Positions 43,732 to 51,864 of a DNA stretch of 64,000 bases are shown here, piece after piece. The stretch spans positions 172,019 through 236,018 of the forward strand of contig NZ_WOTB01000004.1 of NCBI RefSeq assembly GCF_011516835.1, written 5' to 3'. Under the pieces are notes generated by a model that saw only the letters and a program-made list of their open reading frames with translations, ran no database searches and was not told the origin of the DNA. The stretch comes from Acetobacter musti. Its GTDB lineage: Bacteria; Pseudomonadota; Alphaproteobacteria; Acetobacterales; Acetobacteraceae. Position numbers and translations under genes: made by a program. The first letter of the stretch is position 1; each line of letters begins with the position of its first letter.

Positions 43732-45009
43732 ATGTCGGAAGATGCTTTTGTGATGACATCCGATTTCTCCGGTCTGCCGGTTCTTCTGATTTTTATGGCT
43801 GCGGCGCTGCTTGCGGTCCTGGGGATTGTGGCTTTGCTGCGCAGTCGTTCCTCTGCGGGCGGGGGTGTCGGGGATTCCGATCTGCTGGCACGGCTGTATG
43901 TGATGGTGGAGCGGGAGGTGAGTCTGCGTCATGCGGAGGCGGAGCAGCAGCGGCAGCGACTGACAGAGACGGAGCGGGCGCTGGTGGCGCGGGTTGAGCA
44001 GATGCGGGCGGAGCTGGGGGAGCGGCTGGGGCATCTGGCGGGCGGGATCGGGAAGGAGCAGGCGGAGGCGCGGGCGGCGCAGTCTGAGGCGTTGCGAACG
44101 ATGGCGGAGGCGAGCGCGCAGCAGCTTGCGGCGATCCGGGGGGCGGTGACGGAGCAGCTTCATGCGGCGGTTGAGAAGCAGATGCAGACGTCTTTTCAGC
44201 GGGTGCTGGAGCAGTTTTCCGCGATGCAGAAGGCGATGGGTGAGGTCTCTGCGATGACGGCGCAGATCGGGGATCTGAAGCGGCTTTTCGGCAATGTGAA
44301 GACGCGGGGCGGCTGGGGCGAGGCGCAGTTGCGGACCATTCTGGACGATGTGCTGCCGCCGGGGGCGTATGAGACGAACCGGCGGCTGGGCCAGGGGCGG
44401 GAGGTTGTTGAGTTTGCGGTGAGGATGCCGGTGCGGAGCACGACGCCGCCGGTTCTGGCGATCGACAGCAAGTTTCCGACGGAGGCGTATGAGCGGCTGC
44501 TGGAGGCTGTTGCGCAGAACGATCGGGACGGGGAGCGCAATGCGCGCCGGGCGCTGGACAATGCGTTGCGGTTCGAGGCGCGGAAGATTGCGTCGAAATA
44601 TATTGTGCCGCCGGAGACGGTGGAGTTTGCGGTTCTGTATCTGCCGACGGACGGGCTTTATGCGGAGATTGCGCGCAGTCCGGGGTTGATCGACGAGATC
44701 GGGCGGACGTGCCGGGTGCTGATCATGGGGCCGTCGCTGATGCCGGCGCTGCTGCGGACGATTCATCTTGGCTATGTGACGCTGTCGCTGGAGGAGCGGA
44801 CGGACACGATTGCGCGTCTGCTGGGGGCGACGCGGCAGGAGATGCTGAAAATGGATGGCGTGCTGGAGAAGCTTTCGCGCAATGCGCTGGCGATGTCGTC
44901 CTCCATCGAGGATGCGCGGCGGCGGACGCGGGTGGTGGCGCGGCAGCTGCGGGAGCTGGATTCCGGTGAGGCGGATGCGCTGGCTGACAGTGAGGAGGCC
45001 GGGGGGTGA
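43732..45009 (+). CDS. rmuC: DNA recombination protein RmuC
   Basis: RmuC limits inversions at short inverted repeats and carries a nuclease-like core. The 425-residue protein has an N-terminal membrane helix (about residues 10-33), a coiled coil (about 45-165), and the conserved domain MAQIGDLKRLFGNVKTRGGW-like, GEAQLR, VLAIDSKFPTEAYERL, IASKYIVPPETVEFAVLYLP, ending TLSLEERTDTIARLLGA. Length is usual. ATG 43753 is an alternative start. It is bracketed by near-identical repeat units on both sides. Confidence 0.93.
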   Translation: MSEDAFVMTSDFSGLPVLLIFMAAALLAVLGIVALLRSRSSAGGGVGDSDLLARLYVMVEREVSLRHAEAEQQRQRLTETERALVARVEQMRAELGERLGHLAGGIGKEQAEARAAQSEALRTMAEASAQQLAAIRGAVTEQLHAAVEKQMQTSFQRVLEQFSAMQKAMGEVSAMTAQIGDLKRLFGNVKTRGGWGEAQLRTILDDVLPPGAYETNRRLGQGREVVEFAVRMPVRSTTPPVLAIDSKFPTEAYERLLEAVAQNDRDGERNARRALDNALRFEARKIASKYIVPPETVEFAVLYLPTDGLYAEIARSPGLIDEIGRTCRVLIMGPSLMPALLRTIHLGYVTLSLEERTDTIARLLGATRQEMLKMDGVLEKLSRNALAMSSSIEDARRRTRVVARQLRELDSGEADALADSEEAGG

Positions 45010-45015
45010 TGTTCT

Positions 45016-45570
45016 CAGGGCTCTGCCCTGAGACCCGCAAAGGGACGCGGTCCCTTTGATCCCGGTTTGTTTAGATAAAATGAGGTGCAGGAGGCCGCGC
45101 CTCCTGCCGGGGGACGGGGCAGCGCCCCGTGATCCTGCTCGCTGTGAGGGCTGGCTTTGTCGGGGCTCTGCCCTGAAACCCGCAAAGGGGCGCGGCCCCT
45201 TTGATCCCGGTTTGTTTAGATAAAATGAGGTGCAGGAGGCCGCGCCTCCTGCCGGGGGACGGGGCAGCGCCCCGTGATCCTGCTCGCTGTGAGGGTTGGC
45301 TTTGTCAGGGCTCTGCCCTGAGACCCGCAAAGGGACACGGTCCCTTTGATCCCGGTTTGTTTAGATAAAATGAGGTGCAGGAGGCCGCGCCTCCTGCCGG
45401 GGGACGGGGCAGCGCCCCGTGATCCTGCTCGCTGTGAGGGCTGTCTTTGTCAGGGCTCTGCCCTGAAACCCGCAAAGGGACGCGGTTCCTTTGATCCCGA
45501 TTTGTCTGAATAAAATGAGGTGCAGGAGGCTGCGCCTCCTGCCGGGGGACGGGGCAGAGCCCCGTGAAAG
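45016..45570 (+). repeat. 145-bp tandem repeat array, about 3.8 copies
   Basis: Copies start at 45016, 45161, 45306 and 45451. Each unit holds CAGGGCTCTGCCCTGAGACC, AAAGGGACGCGGTCCCTTT, CCCGGTTTGTTTAGATAAAA, GGTGCAGGAGGCCGCGCCTC, GGGGCAGCGCCCC and CCTGCTCGCTGTGAGGGCTG. The copies are almost identical and the period is exact. It fills the gap between rmuC and the DUF3034 gene. Confidence 0.9.
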
Positions 45571-45574
45571 GGTT

Positions 45575-46708
45575 TCAGAATCCCGTTTGCAGGGAGACGT
45601 AGGCGCCGGTCTGGTTACGGAAGGTGGCGATGGTGCCGAGCGAGACGTAGGCGGCGGTGATATTGAGGTGTTTGTTGACGAAGTAGCTGGCGTAGACGTC
45701 GAACCAGTTGCCTTCGGGGGTGAAGTTCTGGTTGCGGGGTTTGGTGCGGTACTCGACGCCGACGACGAGGCCGGGGATGAAGGAGGGCAGGTAGCCGAGG
45801 GAGCCTTCGAACTGCGGGTGGTAGCTGTTGTCGCGGTCGCCGCCGAAGCCGAGGATGCCCCACTGGTTGCCTTTGGTCAGGCGCATGGTGGTGCTGACGA
45901 GCAGGCCGATCGACGGGTAGAGTTTGGTGGCGGCGAAATAGATGTCGACGCCGTCTGAGGCTTTTGAGCCGACGGCGTGGATGACCTTGTTGTCGCCGTC
46001 GTGCTTATACATGACGCCCATGGCGAATTGCGGGATGAGCGTTTTGTCGGCGACATGACCGTAGAGGCGGACTTTGACACCGCCTGTGTCGAGATCGAAA
46101 TGATAGCCTTTGCCGATGCCGAGCAGGGCGCCGGTTTTGCCGGTCATGAAGAAATTGTGTGAGTAGGACAGTTCGATCCGGTCGTAGAAGCCGATGAGGC
46201 CGCCGACATTGTTATCTTCGTAGTTGGTGACGTTCACGTAGCTGTAATGGAAGGCCATGCCGAGGCCTTTTTTACTGCCGTAGCCGCCGATGGTGGCCCA
46301 GCTGGCGATACCGCCGCCACTGGAGCCTTCGAGCGAGCTGAGGCCGCTGGTGCCGAGGGTGCGCTGGCCGTCGAAGATGGACGGGAGGATGTCGTCAGAG
46401 GAGGCGCTTTCTGCCGGGGCGCTGGCCGGAGAGGCGCTGACAGAAGACGGGCTGGCGGCAGAGGGAGTGGTGGCGGAGGGGCTGGCGAGAGACACGTGAC
46501 TGGTCTCCGCGGCGAAGCTGCTGCTGCCGAGGAAGGCGCCGCAGAGCGCGGCGAGGCCGGCGGCGGAGCGGATGGCTGCCGGGCGGAAGGCTGGCGGCGT
46601 GGGAAGGGGGAATGACGAGGGGGGTGTGGCCGGGCGTGTTGTTCGTAAGTGTCCTGTCTTCCGGGGTGCGGGCACCGGAGGGGCGGATTTTACGACAGGA
46701 ACCGTCAC
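45575..46708 (-). CDS. DUF3034 family outer-membrane protein
   Basis: This 377-residue protein has a basic Pro-rich N-terminus, a hydrophobic signal-like segment (about 48-67) and an Ala/Ser/Pro linker. The DUF3034 core follows: LGTSGLSSLEGSSGGGIASW, ATIGGYG, GFYDRIELSYSHN, GVKVRLYG. The family is predicted to form a beta barrel; its function is unknown. The 45 residues before the signal-like part are unusual, and the true start may be further in, but no better ATG exists. Confidence 0.8.
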   Translation of the reverse strand: MTVPVVKSAPPVPAPRKTGHLRTTRPATPPSSFPLPTPPAFRPAAIRSAAGLAALCGAFLGSSSFAAETSHVSLASPSATTPSAASPSSVSASPASAPAESASSDDILPSIFDGQRTLGTSGLSSLEGSSGGGIASWATIGGYGSKKGLGMAFHYSYVNVTNYEDNNVGGLIGFYDRIELSYSHNFFMTGKTGALLGIGKGYHFDLDTGGVKVRLYGHVADKTLIPQFAMGVMYKHDGDNKVIHAVGSKASDGVDIYFAATKLYPSIGLLVSTTMRLTKGNQWGILGFGGDRDNSYHPQFEGSLGYLPSFIPGLVVGVEYRTKPRNQNFTPEGNWFDVYASYFVNKHLNITAAYVSLGTIATFRNQTGAYVSLQTGF

Positions 46709-47000
46709 TTTTACTCAGCCTTTCATTCGTTGCAGTGCTGTCCGCAACGTATTCTTAAAACATCGGCGTCAGATCACGGGGATCAGGCCATATCCCGGAG
46801 ACTATAGAGAGGCTTTTCGGGCCTGTCTCTCTCGTTACACTGAGATATCTTATTCTGTTTTCCGTCTGTTGCAGAAATACACTGAAAAAATGAGATGCCG
46901 TGCGACCGTGAAGACATGCCGTCCGGCGATATGGAGGGGACCGGTGTTCGTCTCCCGCTGGTGTGAGTCCGGATAATACATGAGATTGCGACAGGCAGGA

Positions 47001-47921
47001 TCACGATGTGGTCAGGGAAGTGTGTGATCCGGACAGGAAACGTTCCGCTTCGGCGGCGAGGAGGCGGGCGGGGGAGGTGAGCACGCGGGTGCGGGACATG
47101 GCGAGGGCGAGCATGGCGGGGCTGGCCTGGGCTTCCACGAGGGGGACGAAGCTGAGGGCGCCCTGGGCGATGTCATCGAGGACGTCCACGCCGAGCAGGA
47201 TGCTGATTCCGGTGCCGCCTGCGACGAGGGAGCGGATCATCTGGATACTGTCCGTTTCCGCCACGGGGGCGATCCGGGTCAGGCCGGCGGACAATAGCGG
47301 ATCGAGGCGTTTGCGCAGGGCCAGGGGATGGGTGGGCATGATGAAGGGGTAGTCGTGGCACTGTCCGAGGCGGATGGTGGTGCGTCTCGCCAGCGGGTGG
47401 TCCGGCGGGCAGACGACGCCGAGCGGGGAGGTGGTGTAGCTCTGCACCAGCAGGTCGCGCAGGGCCGGCGGGTCGAGGAGGAGGCCGAATTCGACTTCGC
47501 GTTCGACGATGGCGCCGGGGATGGCGTGGTTGTCCATGACGCGTGTGTCGACGACGATGCCGGACCAGCGTTCGCGGAATCGTCCGATCAGGTCGGGGAT
47601 GCCGCCGCGGGCGAGGGCGTCGACGATGGCGATGCTGATATGGCCTCTTTTCAGGCCCTGGAGGTCGTCGAAGCCGGCGCGGGTTTCGGCCCAGTCGCGT
47701 TCCCATTTGCGTCCGGTGGCGAAGAGCAGCTCGCCGGCGGCGGTCATGCGCAGGCCGGAGGGGTGGCGCTCGAACAGGGGGACGCCGAGTTCCGCTTCCG
47801 CGTGGAGGATCTGCCGGTCGACGGCGGAGGCGGCGATGCCGAGGGCTTCGGAGGCGCGGCGGATGGAACCGTGCCGGGCGACGGCCATGAAGTATTTCAT
47901 CACGCGCGACTGGACGGTCAT
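47001..47921 (-). CDS. LysR family transcriptional regulator
   Basis: This 306-residue LTTR starts MTVQSRVMKYFMAVARHGSI, with the HTH RRASEALGIAASAVDRQILH, then the substrate-binding domain with RGHISIAIVDALA and IMPTHPLALRK. ATG 47921 is preferred to one 123 bases upstream, which would run into the promoter of the divergent Rieske gene. It probably regulates that gene; LysR regulators usually control the divergently transcribed neighbour. Confidence 0.92.
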   Translation of the reverse strand: MTVQSRVMKYFMAVARHGSIRRASEALGIAASAVDRQILHAEAELGVPLFERHPSGLRMTAAGELLFATGRKWERDWAETRAGFDDLQGLKRGHISIAIVDALARGGIPDLIGRFRERWSGIVVDTRVMDNHAIPGAIVEREVEFGLLLDPPALRDLLVQSYTTSPLGVVCPPDHPLARRTTIRLGQCHDYPFIMPTHPLALRKRLDPLLSAGLTRIAPVAETDSIQMIRSLVAGGTGISILLGVDVLDDIAQGALSFVPLVEAQASPAMLALAMSRTRVLTSPARLLAAEAERFLSGSHTSLTTS

Positions 47922-48042
47922 CGGACTCTCCGGGTGCTCTCTTTTTGCGAACGATAAAGACGAACTTAAGCGATATGCAGGCACGCTGCCACGGGGGCAG
48001 GATGGTGGCCGATCCCCTTCCGGTATGTGAGAGACCCCTGCC

Positions 48043-49158
48043 ATGAGTCAGTCTGTGAGTGAGTCATCATCTCTTCCCCAGTGTGCGGCGCAGAGTGCGG
48101 CGACGGCGGATCTGCCGCCGAACAGCACGTTCGAGCCGCATGACCGGGCCATTCTGGCGCGTTTCTGGTATCCGGTCGCGCTGGTGCGGGAGATCGGGAA
48201 AGAGCCTGTTGCCGCCATGCTTCTTGATGAGCCGCTGGTGGTGTATCGCGCGGGGGAGGAGATTGTCGTGGCGCGCGACATCTGCCCGCATCGTGGGGTG
48301 CCGCTCACTCTCGGGACCGGGGATGGCGAGACGATTGCCTGTGCCTATCATGGGTTCCGGTTCGGTCATGCGGGGCGCTGTGTGAAGATTCCGGCGCATC
48401 CGGATAATGGCATTCCCAGAAAGATGAATTTGCGGACGTGGCCGTCTCTGGAGCGGTACGGTCTGGTCTGGGTGTGTCTGGCGCCGGAGAACGGGCGCTG
48501 GCCGGAGGATCGCGAGGCGATTCTGGCCGGGGCGGATATTCCGGACATGCCGCACTGGGATGAGGCCGGTTTTCAGCAGATTGTCTGTCCTTCCATTGAT
48601 ATTCGCGGATTTGCGGGGCGGCAGATGGAAGGGTTTCTGGATGTCGCGCATTTCGCCTTTGTGCATACGGAGACGTTCGCGGACCCGGAAAATCCGGTGG
48701 TGCCGTCTTATATGCCGGTGCTGACGGAGAAGGGGTTTGAGGTGGAGTATCGCAGCATGGTCGGGAATTATCCGATCGGGGCGCAGGACCGGGGGAAGCC
48801 CGGTTTTGAGTGGCTGCGTCATTTCCGCACGCATCTGCCGTTTACGGCGACGCTGGAGATTCATTTCCCTGAGGACGGGCGGCTGGTGATCATGAATGCG
48901 GCGTCGCCGGTTTCGGCGCGGATGACGCGGATGTTTGCGCCGATCTGCCGGAATTTCGACACGGATCAGCCGGTGCAGGCGGTTTATGATTTCAACCTTC
49001 GGGTGTTTGAGGAAGACAAGGCGATTGTGGAGAGTCAGAAGCCTGAATGTCTGCCGCTCGATCCGTCGCTGGAGGCGCATGTGCCGGCGGACCGGAGCTC
49101 CATTGCCTACCGGCGGGGGCTGCGGGGGCTGGGACTGAGCCGGTTCTTTATTTCGTAA
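48043..49158 (+). CDS. Rieske 2Fe-2S aromatic ring-hydroxylating oxygenase
   Basis: This 371-residue oxygenase has the Rieske site C81-x-H83 ... C100-xx-H103 (ICPHRGVPLTL and CAYHGF), followed by a mononuclear iron site with Asp200, His203 and His208 in EGFLDVAHFAFVH. Size and arrangement fit the vanillate O-demethylase/toluenesulfonate monooxygenase (VanA/TsaM-like) group. No reductase partner lies beside it, so electrons must come from elsewhere. The regulator is the divergent LysR gene. Confidence 0.9.
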   Translation: MSQSVSESSSLPQCAAQSAATADLPPNSTFEPHDRAILARFWYPVALVREIGKEPVAAMLLDEPLVVYRAGEEIVVARDICPHRGVPLTLGTGDGETIACAYHGFRFGHAGRCVKIPAHPDNGIPRKMNLRTWPSLERYGLVWVCLAPENGRWPEDREAILAGADIPDMPHWDEAGFQQIVCPSIDIRGFAGRQMEGFLDVAHFAFVHTETFADPENPVVPSYMPVLTEKGFEVEYRSMVGNYPIGAQDRGKPGFEWLRHFRTHLPFTATLEIHFPEDGRLVIMNAASPVSARMTRMFAPICRNFDTDQPVQAVYDFNLRVFEEDKAIVESQKPECLPLDPSLEAHVPADRSSIAYRRGLRGLGLSRFFIS

Positions 49159-49569
49159 GGGGCATGGTTTTTCGGAGGCTGGCGGACGGAGTGCTGCTCT
49201 TTTGCTTAACGGAGGGGGACTGTGTCCCTTTGTGAGGTTTGGGGGAAAGCTCCGAAAGACTGTTGCCGTGTTCGCAAAGGATGCATACGCCATGAAGACA
49301 GCGTCAGACGATTATGCCATTCCCGGATATGGAATTTGTGGCTGGCGTGCGATCTGCATCGTTGTCACGTTCATTATGCGGGCGCTGCTTTTCTGACTTT
49401 TATTGACGGAATTCAGGGTAAAATGCCTTGTGACTGTCGCATCCCTGTGGGCAGTCGTCCCTTTTTATGCAGCGGAGTCGCTGCGTGATGAGTCCTGAGT
49501 ACGTGCTGCCGGGGCAGCCCGGAAGTCAGCCTGTGCTGTCAGGCGGGCGGAGCGTCGTGCCTCTCCGGT
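49159..49569. other. intergenic region after the Rieske gene
   Basis: It contains a decayed family B unit at about 49210-49255 (GGGGGACTGTGTCCCTTTG) and no supported gene. Confidence 0.45.
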
Positions 49570-49790
49570 GGATGAACCGGGTGCGGGGCGTTTCATGTGA
49601 CCCGACTCCTCCGGGGCTTTTTTCACTGCAGGTCGTTGCTGATCACACAGACAATGCTGCTGATGAGCCGGAAGTCATTGATGCGGCGCAGTCGTGGTGC
49701 GTGAAGGCCGGAAGCACAGAGATCATATCGCGAAAGGGCTGAATTCAGGGATCACCTCAGATCCCCGTTCATCGCTTTTTCCTCTCAGAA
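49570..49790 (-). pseudogene. IS5-like transposase remnant (N-terminal part)
   Basis: On the minus strand the sequence reads HAPRLRRINDFRLISSIVCV then ISNDLQ, and after a frameshift KAPEESGHMK. This matches the IS5 transposase N-terminal pattern (HG-PR-DDRRVISGIVYVI-NGLQW, KDAP-EYGPHKT). Stop codons and shifts interrupt it, so it is inactive. The family call is from memory of the pattern. Confidence 0.55.
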
Positions 49791-49839
49791 ACAACGAACT
49801 GTAGTCTGGGAATCGGGAAGCATCCGTATTGCCCCGATA

Positions 49840-50925
49840 TTATTCGATCGGATTGGGATGCTCTGCGGTCAGGGTGGTCGGAATATGCAGTTTTTCGCTG
49901 CGCAGCTTCCAGGCTGATCGCAGCTGTTCCAGACGCGTCACCGCATGCGTGGTAATAAAACGGGGAGCCATGAACAGCCAGTGGTGCCGGCTGAGCAATT
50001 CGTAGGACACCAGTGACATTACCAGTGCGAAAAGGGCGACCAGAAGCGGAAATGACCGATCTGACAGGGGGGAGGAGAAGGCTGTCAGAGCTGGAAAACG
50101 GTGAAGGACGTCTATTGCTGCGTGAATCCAGAAATCGTGCATTACGAGAATAGGCAGGGCAGCCCGGCCCAGGACGGATGCTACCTTAAATGCCGTTTTT
50201 GGACGATAAGCTGTGCGCCAGAACTCTGTCAGGGCGCCAAAGGCGAGGCATCCGAGCGCGACGTAAATTGGCGGGAAATAAGCTACTCCCACAAGAGCCG
50301 CAAGTAACAGCAGGCCGATATAGCTGCTGAGGCACAGAAAAAAGACAATGCCAGCCTGACGGGAGAGGACTTTTATAATCTCTTTGCGGTAAAGAAGTCC
50401 GATAAAGAAAAAGCTCATGTTGCAGAAGATCTTATCCACAATATCCTTATGCAGGATCATTGGGAGGAACCCCAGTGCTATAACCAGAGCGATCTGCGCC
50501 CGGCGATCCATGCGTGCGGTTAAAGCAGCAAAGAAAAGCATGAACGCCAGTCCGTAAGGAAACCATAATGGTCCTCTCGGAAAACAGAATGAGTGCAATG
50601 ATCCCCACAGATCCATCGACACTGATACATTTGCTTTGGCAACAAAACCAGAGAGAATGACGCTGATTACAAACCAGAGAAGGTAAATGTAAATGTAGTT
50701 TACAGATGCTTTCAAAAGAAGAACGCGATTGTCAGAAATTCTGGAAATTGAAAGCCCTGCGCAAAGAAGAAATATTGGAACGGCGGCGTACTGAAATATT
50801 CCTACGCCCCATGCGAAAGGCATATCGCGCAGAAGCCATCCGCTTATCCCTGCATTTGCATGATGAATAACCACTAAAGAGATGGCAATTCCACGGACGG
50901 CAGCTAACACAGACTGTGGTTTCAT
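49840..50925 (-). CDS. acyltransferase family 3 (membrane O-acyltransferase)
   Basis: This 361-residue integral membrane protein has about ten hydrophobic segments. The N-terminus reads LAAVRGIAISLVVIHHANAG, the acyltransferase-3 signature with conserved R-x10-H. Later RGPLWFPYGLAFML and PILVMHDFW fit the same family (OafA/ExoZ-type). It probably acetylates an exopolysaccharide or lipopolysaccharide sugar. It is AT-richer than its surroundings and is flanked by two IS5-like remnants in the same orientation, so transfer into this site is plausible. Confidence 0.85.
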   Translation of the reverse strand: MKPQSVLAAVRGIAISLVVIHHANAGISGWLLRDMPFAWGVGIFQYAAVPIFLLCAGLSISRISDNRVLLLKASVNYIYIYLLWFVISVILSGFVAKANVSVSMDLWGSLHSFCFPRGPLWFPYGLAFMLFFAALTARMDRRAQIALVIALGFLPMILHKDIVDKIFCNMSFFFIGLLYRKEIIKVLSRQAGIVFFLCLSSYIGLLLLAALVGVAYFPPIYVALGCLAFGALTEFWRTAYRPKTAFKVASVLGRAALPILVMHDFWIHAAIDVLHRFPALTAFSSPLSDRSFPLLVALFALVMSLVSYELLSRHHWLFMAPRFITTHAVTRLEQLRSAWKLRSEKLHIPTTLTAEHPNPIE

Positions 50926-51029
50926 ATTTTATAAAAACCAGTCTCAGGGAGAGGGTTAGATTTTATTGGGAAATTAACTATTTATTTATATGTTATGTAG
51001 CGAATAAAAGATTGTCAATCCAGATTTTG

Positions 51030-51320
51030 AGTCAGTGCTGTCTTGCTGCGGCCAGAAAATGGTGGTTGCTGTGAAGCGGGCGGCTATCGGCGCAGCGATC
51101 GCAGTGCGCGGCGATTCCTGAATTTTCCGGAAAGTTCTCAACTCTGCACTTTTGCCTGCAGAGTTTCCTGTCCCAGGGTGGGCACTTCTTTCTGGTTTTT
51201 TGTTAACGGAGAGCGGGCCGTGATGCCTCCCCTGACGAGGACTTCACGAAAACGGTCATTGTCATATTTCTTGTCGGCGACCGGACGGTGTGCATGCGGC
51301 TTCCTGTCAGAAGCCTGGAG
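51030..51320 (-). pseudogene. IS5-like transposase remnant (C-terminal part)
   Basis: On the minus strand VADKKYDNDRFREVLVRGGI then TARSPLTKNQK matches the IS5 C-terminal block (DRGYDADWFREAL...GITPCIPSR-NRK). A shifted frame then gives ARFTATTIFWP, like the family ending IAATVIFWL. Frameshifts and a stop show it is dead. Confidence 0.6.
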
Positions 51321-51790
51321 ATGGAACGCTCTATACTGTTACTGGCAGGGTGGGTATTTGAGTTCAGACTGTTTCATTCTGGTTTAGTAAATATTTATTA
51401 CATAGAAAATTGTATTTAATGACATAATAAATGATAATATGTCATTTTAGTATTTCACAGTTTCTTTCGATGGCGAGGAGTGTGGGGAATAACTATTATG
51501 TTTTGTGGAAAATGTTCAGATGTGTTCAGTGTGTGATCCGTTATCGGTATAGCGTAGCGTGCGATTCTACCTGAGAAAATGTGAACTGAAGCAGGCGATC
51601 CGATTATTGAATGTTCACTGTTCAGTATAACAGGACAGAATACTTATGTTCGGGATAAGGTCGGAGGCGAGTGTGTTTGCAGAGGTATAAGCGTCTTTAT
51701 TTAACCAAAGGGACCGCGTCCTTTTGTGGGGTTCGGGTAAAGCCCTGAAAAGCCGCTGCGGCTGTATCTGCAAGGTATACAAACCCCATA
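51321..51790. other. AT-rich intergenic region with a family B unit
   Basis: 51360-51640 is AT-rich with no gene. At 51705-51757, AAAGGGACCGCGTCCTTTTG and GGGTAAAGCCCTG form an inverted family B unit, next to the TonB receptor terminator. Confidence 0.5.
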
Positions 51791-51826
51791 AAAAAGGCCC
51801 GGACCATTGCTGGTCCGGGCCTTTTT
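51791..51826. terminator. intrinsic terminator (bidirectional) after TonB receptor 1
   Basis: AAAAAGGCCCGGACCA, a TTGC loop, then TGGTCCGGGCCTTTTT form a perfect stem with A and T tails. It serves the minus-strand receptor ending at 51865. Confidence 0.9.
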
Positions 51827-51864
51827 GTTCTTCCTGCCAGGGGGCAGGAAGAAGGGGCACAGGT

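Noticed and set aside
45016..45570. Regular tandem array taken as a possible CRISPR
   Set aside because: The period is 145 bases with the whole unit conserved. There are no unique spacers, and the same unit occurs singly elsewhere.
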